Origin: Clostridium_AM sp900759715
GTDB taxonomy: Bacteria; Bacillota; Clostridia; Clostridiales; Clostridiaceae
Length of the DNA stretch: 64,000 nt
Reading direction: 5' to 3'
Assembly: GCA_900759715.1 (NCBI GenBank)
Contig: CAAEXF010000058.1
Span: 108,335-172,334, forward strand
Shown: positions 8,093 through 16,008 of the stretch, in pieces
Position numbering within the stretch: the first letter of the stretch is position 1
Layout: each line of letters starts with the position of its first letter
The notes under the pieces: model-generated
Seen by the model: the letters and a program-made list of their open reading frames with translations, nothing else
Told to the model about the DNA's origin: nothing
The model's database searches: none
Program-made: the position numbers and the translations under genes

Positions 8093-9163
8093 TCAGTCCC
8101 CCTTGGTGTACTTGTACTCACCTATTTGTTTTAAAGCATTTTCTACATAGCTATTGTCAATCAACTTATTTACATCCGCTTCTTTTTTTACAAGGCCACT
8201 TTGCATATACCACTTCTGGTCATTTATAACCCCTTCTTTTAATACATATCCATTAGGATCTAATCCAGGTGGTTTCATTCTCAAGAAAATATCTGCTTTG
8301 TCTACAAAAGTGTTTTTAGTTAAAATGTCTACAATTTTATCTCTATCTTTATCACCATATACTAATGCATCATTATAAGCTCTAACCCCTTGAAGATAAG
8401 CTAATATAAATTTGTTTCCTAATTCTTTATCTTTACAGAAATTAGGACTATACATAAGTACTGATATTTCTTCTCCTTTTGCATATTCATCTGGGTCTTT
8501 CCACCACTCAAGTATTCCTTCATCTACACCTTTAGTTATTAATGGCTCAATCTGCATTGTAGCATCTGCATTATTATTCGCTACAGCAGTAAGCATATCT
8601 GGGAAAGAGTCAACTAATACAAATTTGACATCGTTTTTAGTTAAACCGCCCTTTTCTAATGCTTTTTGTACAAAGAGCTCATTAATTGAACCAACGGAAG
8701 CAATAGCTATTCTCATTCCTTTCATGTCCTGATAGGTCTTGTATTTTGCTCCTAATCCTTTTTTTAGTGCAATTTGAAAATACCCTTTACCTGGAACATT
8801 ATGTCCTCCATCTGCTACTAATTTGATGCCTATACCTTGATTCGATGCATTAAACAAGGCTGCGTTTATTATTCCTCTGCTTACATCAACTTGATTCGAT
8901 ACAACGGCTGAGAGCTCGTCTGCACCAGAGTTAAATTTCACATATTGAATTTTTATTCCCTGTTTTTCAAAAAAACCTAGTTTATCCGCTAGTATTATTC
9001 CAGCCTCTGACGGAGCATCATCAAAAGCTACCTTAACCACTTGTTGTTTATTTCCATCATTCGTATCTGACTTATTAGTAGTATTACCACAAGCAGCAAT
9101 AGAAACTGTCATCAGTGCCGTTACGAAAAAGGATAGAAATTTTTTTAATCTTTTCAAAAGCAA
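8093..9163 (-). CDS. Substrate-binding lipoprotein, NMT1/SsuA type
   Basis: 356 aa. A lipoprotein signal peptide ends in the lipobox SIAAC (Cys near residue 25), followed by a serine/asparagine/aspartate-rich linker and a periplasmic-binding-protein type II fold of the NMT1/THI5-SsuA family (LADKLGFFEKQGI near residue 57; an M-G-RIA-SVGS block near 145). First gene of the SBP-permease-ATPase operon. The ligand could be an alkanesulfonate, nitrate or a pyrimidine; there is no riboswitch or neighbouring enzyme to settle it. Confidence 0.88.
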   Translation of the reverse strand: MLLKRLKKFLSFFVTALMTVSIAACGNTTNKSDTNDGNKQQVVKVAFDDAPSEAGIILADKLGFFEKQGIKIQYVKFNSGADELSAVVSNQVDVSRGIINAALFNASNQGIGIKLVADGGHNVPGKGYFQIALKKGLGAKYKTYQDMKGMRIAIASVGSINELFVQKALEKGGLTKNDVKFVLVDSFPDMLTAVANNNADATMQIEPLITKGVDEGILEWWKDPDEYAKGEEISVLMYSPNFCKDKELGNKFILAYLQGVRAYNDALVYGDKDRDKIVDILTKNTFVDKADIFLRMKPPGLDPNGYVLKEGVINDQKWYMQSGLVKKEADVNKLIDNSYVENALKQIGEYKYTKGD

Positions 9164-9371
9164 CCACTCCTATTATTGGTTTTCTTTAAGTTGATTAAAA
9201 ACTAAGAACTTATTTTAATATATTCTACGGCTTAATAAAGTGTTACTAACCAGGTTATATAAAGTAAAATATAATAATATACTTATTATAAGGACTACTT
9301 GCCATTTGGCATAGTTTATTTTGTGTGCTAGAATATTATATGGAATCAAATTATACGAGGGAGGGAATAAT

Positions 9372-10088
9372 ATGGATAGTTTAATTCCTTCATTAATAGG
9401 CGCAGCTCAAATTACACTTTTAGATATAGTTCTGAGTGGAGATAATATAGGGGTAATTGCTCTTGCAACTCGGAAACTTCCTCCGCACCTTGCAAAGAAA
9501 GCTTCAGCTATAGGAGTATTTGCTGCTGTTTTACTTAGAATTATATTTGCGTCACTTATAACCTATATTTTAATGATTGAGTGGCTTCCTATAAGATTAG
9601 TAGGCGGACTGTTGCTTATAAAAATAACATGGGATTTTATTAGACCAGACTGTGAAGAAGAAGATTGTAATGTAAACTCTTCTAATAAATTTATGGGCGC
9701 TATATGGAGCATTATCATAGCAGATGCTACAATGAGTTTAGATAATGTACTTGCAATTGCAGGTGCCGCACATGGAAATATTGCGCTAATTGTATTTGGA
9801 CTTCTAATTAATATACCAATTATATTTTTCGGAAGTCAGTATGTAGCAAAACTAATGAACAAGCATCCTATGGTTCCTTACATAGGAGGTGCAGTTCTTG
9901 CTCATACCTCTTTTAAAATGCTTTTAGAGGACAAGTTACTGCATACTTTTGTATCTAATTTTAGTATGATAAATATAATTCTTCCTTATGGCGCTGCACT
10001 ACTTACAATTATTTATGGCTTCTATATAACTAACAAGCCTGTAACTTATAATTTTAGGGATTACAAAGAAAAAAAATTTAAAATATAG
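9372..10088 (+). CDS. TerC-family (YjbE/YkoY-like) integral membrane protein
   Basis: 238 aa from the ATG after GAGGGA; the longer frame starting at 9321 lacks a ribosome site. About seven membrane segments. Two conserved acidic membrane motifs of the TerC family are present: LLDIVLSGDNIGVIALA (residues 13-29) and ADATMSLDNVLAIAGAA (about 117-133). Relatives take part in metal-ion handling, notably manganese export, and in loading of secreted metalloenzymes. A short cysteine- and glutamate-rich loop near residues 94-105 is a plausible metal-contact region. Confidence 0.88.
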   Translation: MDSLIPSLIGAAQITLLDIVLSGDNIGVIALATRKLPPHLAKKASAIGVFAAVLLRIIFASLITYILMIEWLPIRLVGGLLLIKITWDFIRPDCEEEDCNVNSSNKFMGAIWSIIIADATMSLDNVLAIAGAAHGNIALIVFGLLINIPIIFFGSQYVAKLMNKHPMVPYIGGAVLAHTSFKMLLEDKLLHTFVSNFSMINIILPYGAALLTIIYGFYITNKPVTYNFRDYKEKKFKI

Positions 10089-10103
10089 CTTTCAGTACAA
10101 ATA

Positions 10104-10158
10104 AAAAACCTCTACTCTTTATCCGATGACTATCGTCTCAGCAAAGAGTAGAGGTTTC
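10104..10158. terminator. Bidirectional terminator, TerC gene / PadR gene
   Basis: Fifteen-bp inverted repeat AAACCTCTACTCTTT / AAAGAGTAGAGGTTT with a 21-nt loop, between two convergent genes. Confidence 0.85.
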
Positions 10159-10608
10159 TTATTCGTACAAATCTCTATATACTATTTTAAATACTTCTAA
10201 AGCCTCTTCAATTTTTCCTTTTAAAAGCTCTTTTCGTTTTTCGAGTTCTTCAGTACCTAATTCAGTTATAGTATATATCTTTTGAATTTTCTTTTTTGAA
10301 TCATCCCATTTTCCAACTACCATTTTTTCTTTTTCTAATTTTTTTAAAATAGGATATATTCCCCCGGTACTTGGAATCCATCTTCCCTTAGTTCTCTCAC
10401 CTATTTTATGAGAAATATCATTTCCATTAGTAGCACCTAAACTTAGCACATAAAGTACATAAATAGGCAGTAATCCTTTCGTAAATACCTGTCCTACAGC
10501 CTCATTCTCTTTCTTTACCTTTTTTAATTCCAGCAGCTTTCTTTTATATTCTTCATAAAGTCTTTTTTCTTCTTCTTTAATACTTTCGTCTATGCTAAAT
10601 TTCCCCAT
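10159..10608 (-). CDS. PadR-family transcriptional regulator
   Basis: 149 aa. A charged coiled N-terminal helix (residues 8-38) precedes the PadR winged helix: L-P-IYVLYVLS-G near 48-58 and the wing signature S-GGIYPILKKLEKEKMV near 80-96. A C-terminal helix for dimerisation follows. The N-terminal extension is longer than in minimal PadR proteins. It lies 5 bp downstream of the degV gene and is probably in the same transcript, so DegV expression may be tied to it. Confidence 0.88.
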   Translation of the reverse strand: MGKFSIDESIKEEEKRLYEEYKRKLLELKKVKKENEAVGQVFTKGLLPIYVLYVLSLGATNGNDISHKIGERTKGRWIPSTGGIYPILKKLEKEKMVVGKWDDSKKKIQKIYTITELGTEELEKRKELLKGKIEEALEVFKIVYRDLYE

Positions 10609-10613
10609 AAGTA

Positions 10614-11465
10614 TTACTCTTCCTCAAACAAAACTAAACCTACAAGGCCAGGTCCACTATGAACTCCTGATACTGGGCTTATGCATCCTCCAAATATTGC
10701 TTCTGTTACATTTGGATGTTTTGAGATTTCATTAAAGGCCTTTTGTGAATCCTCTAAGGCATACCCATGCATGCCATAAAATCTACATTTCTTTTCGTCT
10801 AAAATTGCCTTTACAAGCTCCATAATTTTATTCAAGGATTGTTTTCTTCCTCTAACTTTTTCATGAGTATAGTATTTTCCGTCATTTATATCTACAGAAA
10901 CTATAGGTTTTATATTTAAAAGTTCTCCAATAGTTCCTGAAACTTTTCCTATTCTACCGCCTCTTTTTAGATACTCTAATGTTCCAACTACAAAGAAAAG
11001 ATGAACTCGTTTTCTTATAGAAGGCAAAGTCTCAACTATTTCTTCGAAGCTTTTTCCCTGCTCAATAAGCTTCCCGCATTCCTCCACTACTACTCCTTCA
11101 CCCCATGATATTGATTTGGAATCAAATATGTGTGTAGTAATATTAGGGTGATTTTCACTTGCTATCTTTATGCCGTTATAAACTCCTGATAATCCTGAAG
11201 ATAATACTATAGCTATAGCGTGAGTATACCCTTCTTTTTCTAAGGCTTCAAATAGATTTTCCATATCCTCTAAAGCTGGCATAGATGATGTAGGAACTTC
11301 CTTATCTAAATTTTCATATACTTGCTCAGGCGTTATCTCAATCTTGTCCCTATATTCTCTGTCTTTATATATAATTCTAAAAGGAAGTACATTTATATTA
11401 TACTTTCTTATTATTTCTTCATTAAGATCACTTGTTGTGTCCGTGATTAAAGCTATTTTACTCAA
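10614..11465 (-). CDS. DegV family fatty-acid-binding protein
   Basis: 283 aa, full length for the family. DegV/FakB proteins bind a fatty acid and present it to the kinase FakA. Visible landmarks are ITDTTSDLNEE at the N-terminus, the VPTSSMPALEDM segment near 56-67, LSSGLSGVYNG near 88-98 and K-GGRIGKVSG near 168-178, all lipid-carboxylate or fold-critical regions in the family. No FakA-like kinase gene is next to it. Confidence 0.9.
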   Translation of the reverse strand: MSKIALITDTTSDLNEEIIRKYNINVLPFRIIYKDREYRDKIEITPEQVYENLDKEVPTSSMPALEDMENLFEALEKEGYTHAIAIVLSSGLSGVYNGIKIASENHPNITTHIFDSKSISWGEGVVVEECGKLIEQGKSFEEIVETLPSIRKRVHLFFVVGTLEYLKRGGRIGKVSGTIGELLNIKPIVSVDINDGKYYTHEKVRGRKQSLNKIMELVKAILDEKKCRFYGMHGYALEDSQKAFNEISKHPNVTEAIFGGCISPVSGVHSGPGLVGLVLFEEE

Positions 11466-11870
11466 AGCTTTTTCCTCCTCTAATTTTAATTAAATTATGA
11501 AATTAAATCTAAATATTACTTCATTTACACAATCCTTACATAAATAATTATATCATTATATAAATGATTATCAATAGTGATAATCATCTATATTGATAAC
11601 TATCACTATTGATATACTTAATACTATTTTAATCTTATTTTCGGTTTTAATTCCAAACTTTATTCAATTCCCTAAATTATATTGTTTTACATTTAGTTAT
11701 ATTATAATTTATAATGCTTTCACCTATTAAACTTCTTCTCAATTTACGACATTTTTCTATTAAAATTATGTCGTATTTTATAAATCTATATATAAAAATT
11801 CCCTATTGAATATTGACATTTTAATTGCACGATGTTAACATATGTGTAATATAAAATTCAACGTACAAGC
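11466..11870. other. AT-rich intergenic region with a promoter-proximal palindrome
   Basis: About 400 bp between the divergent degV and purine-permease units. The only structure that stands out is the palindromic block at 11564-11614, given separately. The rest is very AT-rich with no open frame that has a ribosome site. Confidence 0.5.
11564..11614. promoter_or_regulatory. Nested palindromic operator, Fur-box-like
   Basis: ATGATTATCA and TGATAATCAT form a perfect 10-bp palindrome around ATAG (11564-11587). In addition TATCAATAGTGATA (11569-11582) and TATCACTATTGATA (11601-11614) are perfect inverted copies 18 bp apart. The GATAAT/ATTATC words resemble Fur or PerR boxes. It lies about 100 bp upstream of the degV start, so degV-padR is the likely target. 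The regulator identity is inference. Confidence 0.5.
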
Positions 11871-11940
11871 CATCCATATATTTCTGGCAATAAGGGTCAG
11901 GAGTTTCTACGAGAAACCGTAAATTTCTCACTATGGGTGA
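11871..11940 (+). promoter_or_regulatory. Purine riboswitch aptamer (guanine-type)
   Basis: P1 pairs CATCCATA with TATGGGTG (one G-U). The P2 arms TTTCTGGC and GTCAGGAG, the J2/3 block GTTTCTAC, the P3 hairpin GAGAAACC/AAATTTCTC with its CCGTAAA loop, and the 3' core CACTATGGGTGA match the purine aptamer. The ligand-reading position before TATGGG is C, the choice for guanine/hypoxanthine rather than adenine. One departure from the usual core: AATAAGGG where AATATGG is typical. It precedes a purine-permease gene. Confidence 0.85.
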
Positions 11941-11954
11941 ATCCGCATAAGATA

Positions 11955-12001
11955 ATTCTGTTTTTCGGATTTACTCATTCTCCGATGGCAGATTTTTTTT
12001 T
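11955..12001 (+). terminator. Riboswitch expression-platform terminator
   Basis: An imperfect stem pairs TTCTG...CGGA with TCCG...CAGA and runs straight into nine T's, just before the permease ribosome site. Ligand binding to the upstream aptamer would favour this hairpin and turn the permease off. Confidence 0.75.
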
Positions 12002-12019
12002 ATGAAGGAGACATTTATA

Positions 12020-13444
12020 ATGAATTCAACAACATCTACAAATTCCAAAAAATCTATTCTAGATTCAATATTCCAATTATCAGAAAACAAAACTAATGCC
12101 AAAACTGAAATATTAGCAGGTTTCACAACTTACATAACTATGGCATATGCACTTTTAGTTATACCAAATATATTGAAGTTTTCAGGTATGAATGCTGCTG
12201 GCTTAAAAGGTGATGCTGCAGCAAGCCTTTCATCAATAAATGACCCTGTAGTTGCTTCTCTTTTTGTTGGTATGTGTTTAACTTCAGCAATAGGTACAAT
12301 CATAATGGCCTTTTATGGTAACCTGCCTTTTGCAGTAGCACCAGGTATAGGACTTACTGCTTTCTTTTCCTATAGCGTATGTTTAACTCTTGGTTATTCA
12401 TGGCAGCAAGCTCTTGCAGCAGTATTTCTTTCAGGTATTTTATTTATACTTATTACAGTTACTTCAATTCGAGAGAAGATAGTAGATTGTCTACCAGAAA
12501 ACTTAAAAATGGCAATTACAGGCGGTATCGGTCTTTTTATAGCTTTGATAGGATTAAAAAGCGGAAGCATAATAGTAGCTAATCCAGCAACTCTTGTAGG
12601 CTTTGGGAGTTTTTCAAATCCCCATACTATACTTACCTTACTGGGAATAGTTCTTATGGGAGTTCTTATGGCAAGAAAAGTAAGAGGAGCAATGCTGATA
12701 TCAATAATAATAACTACACTTGTTGGTATACCTATGGGGATTACAAATATATCAGGATTAAATATACTAAGCTCTCCAGCATCAATAGCACCAACTTTTA
12801 TGGCATTTGATTTTAAAGGACTTTTAAATCATAACGGTACAGGCTTTATCGGTGCATTAACAAGCATAGTGATGGTAGTATTAACTTTCAGTCTTGTTGA
12901 CCTATTTGATACAATAGGAACCTTAGTTGGAACAGCACAAAAAGCTGATATGATCCTTCCAGATGGCAAAATTAAAAATATGAAAAAAGCCTTATTAGCT
13001 GACGCAATAGCAACAACTATAAGTTCCTTTTTTGGAACTACTACTACTGCTACTTATATAGAGTCTACTGCTGGTATAGCTGAAGGCGGAAGAACAGGAT
13101 TAACATCATTAGTAGTAGGAATACTTTTCGCTCTGTCAATTTTCTTCGGTGGAATTGTAGGTATAGTTCCAGCAGAGGCTACAGCTCCTGCTTTAGTAAT
13201 AATAGGTTCCCTTATGCTTGGTTCAGTAAAAGATATAAATTTTGACGATTTTACTGAAGCCGTACCTGTTTTCTTTACAATTTCAATAATGCCTTTTAGC
13301 TACAGTATAGCTAATGGTATTGCAGCTGGAATAATCTTTTATCCTATAATGAAGGTTTTTACAGGAAGACACAAAGAAGTTCATCCAATAATATATGTGC
13401 TTGCAGCATTGTTTATTATTAGATTTGTACTTCTTCCACAATAG
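12020..13444 (+). CDS. NCS2-type (AzgA/PbuG) purine permease
   Basis: 474 aa from the ATG at 12020; the ATG at 12002 lies within the AAGGAG ribosome site and is rejected. The AzgA-like subfamily features are clear: AGFTTYITMAYALLVIPNIL near the N-terminus, F-VAPGIGLTAFFSY, the D-FDTIGTLVGTA segment and TTTTATYIESTAGIAEGGRTGL that line the substrate site. About 13 membrane segments. It should import guanine/hypoxanthine (or adenine) with protons, which agrees with control by the guanine-type riboswitch directly upstream. Confidence 0.92.
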   Translation: MNSTTSTNSKKSILDSIFQLSENKTNAKTEILAGFTTYITMAYALLVIPNILKFSGMNAAGLKGDAAASLSSINDPVVASLFVGMCLTSAIGTIIMAFYGNLPFAVAPGIGLTAFFSYSVCLTLGYSWQQALAAVFLSGILFILITVTSIREKIVDCLPENLKMAITGGIGLFIALIGLKSGSIIVANPATLVGFGSFSNPHTILTLLGIVLMGVLMARKVRGAMLISIIITTLVGIPMGITNISGLNILSSPASIAPTFMAFDFKGLLNHNGTGFIGALTSIVMVVLTFSLVDLFDTIGTLVGTAQKADMILPDGKIKNMKKALLADAIATTISSFFGTTTTATYIESTAGIAEGGRTGLTSLVVGILFALSIFFGGIVGIVPAEATAPALVIIGSLMLGSVKDINFDDFTEAVPVFFTISIMPFSYSIANGIAAGIIFYPIMKVFTGRHKEVHPIIYVLAALFIIRFVLLPQ

Positions 13445-13451
13445 ATATAAA

Positions 13452-13484
13452 AAGGTATCTCAAGTAGTTTGAGATATCTTTTTT
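13452..13484 (+). terminator. Terminator of the purine permease gene
   Basis: GGTATCTCAA and TTTGAGATATC pair around GTAG and are followed by six T's. Confidence 0.85.
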
Positions 13485-13499
13485 GTTTAATACGCAATA

Positions 13500-13538
13500 A
13501 AGAACAGTGATCACTTTCGCAATACACTGTTCTTTTCA
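13500..13538 (-). terminator. Terminator of the small glycine-rich gene
   Basis: AAAGAACAGTG and CACTGTTCTTT form an 11-bp stem with a 13-nt loop just past the stop of the minus-strand small gene. Confidence 0.75.
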
Positions 13539-13539
13539 T

Positions 13540-13731
13540 CTATTTATACCCTCTTATAAATTCATCTATAAAATGCCCAATTATGCCACCAGCGGAAGTC
13601 ATAATAATAATAATGCTCTTAGCATCCTTTGTAACCATGGCTAATACAGCTCCTGCCAATAAGCCTGTACATAACCCCATTGCCATTCCTAAACATTCCA
13701 TACCTTGTTCTTCTTTATTATTGCCTTCCAC
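13540..13731 (-). CDS. Small glycine-zipper membrane protein
   Basis: 63 aa, GTG start behind GGGGGG at good spacing. After a short acidic head there are two hydrophobic glycine/alanine-rich segments (about residues 14-33 and 38-56) in the pattern of a glycine-zipper hairpin. Monocistronic with its own terminator. No family is recognised; it could be a small envelope protein. Confidence 0.6.
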   Translation of the reverse strand: MEGNNKEEQGMECLGMAMGLCTGLLAGAVLAMVTKDAKSIIIIMTSAGGIIGHFIDEFIRGYK

Positions 13732-14042
13732 TAGTTTCCCCCCTCTATACCATAAATGTTTCTTTTCTAATAACTAGATTAATAGTTAATTTGCCTATGC
13801 TTAAATATATACCCTCTTTAATATTTAATACCCTTATTCCTATTTTAATTATAATAGAAATTAACTTTTCAAAAGTTAAATATTGATGAAAAATGGTTAC
13901 AAAATGATTACAATTCGAAGATGTTCTTTTTTTAGAAGCTTCCCATAATTTTATTTTAAAAGATATTCCTCTACTTTTTATAAACTAATTATAAACAAAT
14001 TATAAACTTTAAATAATCTCCTCTTTACCCAAATAAGTTATA
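13732..14042. other. Intergenic gap without a gene
   Basis: About 310 AT-rich bases between the small glycine-rich gene and the ABC permease gene. No open frame with a ribosome site and no clear terminator is visible. It presumably carries the promoter of the small gene. Confidence 0.4.
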
Positions 14043-14792
14043 CTAGAAATCTGTTTTATTCTCTAAAATATACGCTGTTGCTATAAACATTAATATGAAT
14101 AATATAACATTTAGAATCATTGCCGCTATATTAATTGGAATAGTACTTGCTGCATTCGCCGCAACTTGAACTTTCAGTATATCCAAATTATAAGTTTGAG
14201 GAAAAATGTCAACAATTATTTGTGTGATTTTAGCCAATATAATTGAAACAATAATAAATATTATAAATCCGCCCAATTTTCCTACCTTCTTCTTTTTAAT
14301 CGCTACCTTGCTTAAAGCTATTGAAAAATAGATTGTAGTAAGTAAATATACATATTCAAATAAGCTGCTTACAATGCTTTCTGTAATAAACTTTGGACTT
14401 ATATTTCTCATAATCAGCCCAAATTCAATGTTAAATTTACCAGTAGCATGAAAACTTATATAATTAAAAATAAATGCCACTGCTCCTACTATTAGTCCTT
14501 GAACTATAGATGTTATAAGCTTTGATCCTAAAATAGAATATCCAGGTTGAGGAAGTGAAAATAATAAATATCCACTATCTTCATACAAATCTCTACTGAA
14601 TAACCTTATATTCCAAATAAATACTACTACTGCTGCTGCAAAGCTTATTAAAAATGAACAAAATATCACAGCCTCTTGTGGCCATGTATTTATTCTAGTG
14701 AATAGAAGTATATTGAGAGCAGCTATTGCACCAATCATTATAATAAAATCCTTATAGTAGCCCTTTAATTCATACTTTATTAAATTAAACAT
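14043..14792 (-). CDS. ABC transporter permease (ABC-2 type)
   Basis: 249 aa, six predicted membrane segments with a cytoplasmic N-terminus starting F-L-KYELKGYYKD, the usual opening of ABC-2 export permeases. It overlaps the ATPase gene by one base (TAATG), showing translational coupling. It is the last gene of a GntR-ATPase-permease operon of the YtrA-YtrB type; such systems in Firmicutes respond to cell-wall antibiotics or peptides. The substrate is not evident. Confidence 0.8.
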   Translation of the reverse strand: MFNLIKYELKGYYKDFIIMIGAIAALNILLFTRINTWPQEAVIFCSFLISFAAAVVVFIWNIRLFSRDLYEDSGYLLFSLPQPGYSILGSKLITSIVQGLIVGAVAFIFNYISFHATGKFNIEFGLIMRNISPKFITESIVSSLFEYVYLLTTIYFSIALSKVAIKKKKVGKLGGFIIFIIVSIILAKITQIIVDIFPQTYNLDILKVQVAANAASTIPINIAAMILNVILFILMFIATAYILENKTDF

Positions 14793-15487
14793 TACTTAAA
14801 TACCTCCCTATATAACTGGTCTATAGACATCCCCTTTTCATTCCTAAGCTCTTCAGCGTTACCGCTTAATACAATTTTCCCCTCTGAAATGAATGCAACA
14901 TCATCAAATAACCTTTCAATATCATTAACCAAATGAGTAGTTATAATTATTGAACTATCTTCACTATAATTATCTAGTATAGCGTCAAGTATTTTTTCTC
15001 TTGTTGTAGGATCCACTCCTCCTAAAGGTTCGTCTAATATATAAAGCTTTGCTTTTCTTGAAAGTACTAAAGTCAAATATAACTTTTCACTCATTCCTTT
15101 TGACAATGTTGGAATTTTGCTGTTGATATCCAGATTCATAAATTCTAACAACTCTTTTGCTTTTTTTTCATCAAAATCCTCGTAGAAGTCTTTAAAGAAT
15201 TGTATAGCATCTTTTATTTTCATCCATTTAAATAAATAATCTTTATCTGGTAAATATGACACCATTGATTTTGTATACACACCAGGTTTATGATCATCTA
15301 TCAGTAGTTCACCACCGGTAGATCTCAAAAGTCCTGCAGCAATTTTTAAAAATGTTGTTTTACCGCTTCCATTAGGTCCCAAAAGTCCAACGATCTTACC
15401 TTTTTTAACCTCTAAATCTAATCCATCTAGAGCTTTTTTATTAAAGTAACCTTTTTCAAGCTTTACAGCCTTTAATATAGTATCCAT
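14792..15487 (-). CDS. ABC transporter ATPase (YtrB-like)
   Basis: 231 aa. Walker A GPNGSGKTT (about residues 36-44), a signature in LSKGMSEKL (about 128-136) that departs from LSGGQ, Walker B LYILDEPLGGVDP and switch histidine in ITTHLV are present. The variant signature is usual for the small exporter ATPases next to GntR/YtrA regulators. Its start is immediately next to the stop of the regulator gene. Confidence 0.88.
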   Translation of the reverse strand: MDTILKAVKLEKGYFNKKALDGLDLEVKKGKIVGLLGPNGSGKTTFLKIAAGLLRSTGGELLIDDHKPGVYTKSMVSYLPDKDYLFKWMKIKDAIQFFKDFYEDFDEKKAKELLEFMNLDINSKIPTLSKGMSEKLYLTLVLSRKAKLYILDEPLGGVDPTTREKILDAILDNYSEDSSIIITTHLVNDIERLFDDVAFISEGKIVLSGNAEELRNEKGMSIDQLYREVFK

Positions 15488-15856
15488 CTACATATCCTCC
15501 TTAACTTTCTCCTCAACTATCTTTAGAATTTCCTCTGAGCTAAATCCGATATTTTTCATCCCCATTAGAAAATTATCTATAATCTCTTTAGACATTTCTT
15601 TTTTTAATTCTTTAATCATACCTTCATCCTCCATAACAAAAGTCCCCATCCCTCTTTGTGTATAAGTTATCCCTTCTCTTTCAAGCTCTTGGTAAGCCCT
15701 TTGAAGAGTATTTGGATTTACCTTCAGCTCTGCAGCCATATCCCTTACAGAAGATAGTTTATCTCCTGGCTTCAGTCTTTTTGTAACTATGTCCCTTTTA
15801 ATCAAATTCATTATCTGTACATATATAGGAACCTTTTGATCAAAGTTTAGACTCAT
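15488..15856 (-). CDS. GntR-family regulator, YtrA subfamily
   Basis: 122 aa from the ATG at 15856, 7 nt after GGAGG; the GTG two codons earlier overlaps the ribosome site. The N-terminal winged helix has P-YVQIMNLIKRDIV, LKPGDKLSSVRDMAAELKVNPNTLQRAYQELEREG, the GntR signature. The C-terminal tail is short and helical (about 45 residues), as in YtrA-type proteins that lack a large ligand domain. It heads the operon with the ABC exporter and very likely represses it through the palindrome just upstream. Confidence 0.9.
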   Translation of the reverse strand: MSLNFDQKVPIYVQIMNLIKRDIVTKRLKPGDKLSSVRDMAAELKVNPNTLQRAYQELEREGITYTQRGMGTFVMEDEGMIKELKKEMSKEIIDNFLMGMKNIGFSSEEILKIVEEKVKEDM

Positions 15857-15879
15857 ATTCACACCTCCGTTTAATCGTT

Positions 15880-15923
15880 ATATTGTTTTAGTGTTCTATA
15901 TAAATAGTACACTAAAACAATAT
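15880..15923. promoter_or_regulatory. GntR/YtrA operator, perfect 15-bp inverted repeat
   Basis: ATATTGTTTTAGTGT and ACACTAAAACAATAT are exact inverted repeats separated by 14 bp, starting 24 bp before the regulator start codon. The GTGT-N-ACAC core and position match autoregulatory YtrA-type operators. Confidence 0.75.
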
Positions 15924-15969
15924 ATCTGTCAATACACTTTTACATCATTTCCAAATTATTCATAAAATA

Positions 15970-16003
15970 AAAAGGTTTTAGGAATTTACCTAAAACCTTT
16001 TTA
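15970..16003 (-). terminator. Terminator of the chemoreceptor gene
   Basis: AAAAGGTTTTAGG/CCTAAAACCTTTT, 13-bp perfect stem with a 6-nt loop and flanking A/T runs, just beyond the stop codon of the minus-strand gene. Confidence 0.85.
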
Positions 16004-16008
16004 CTAAT

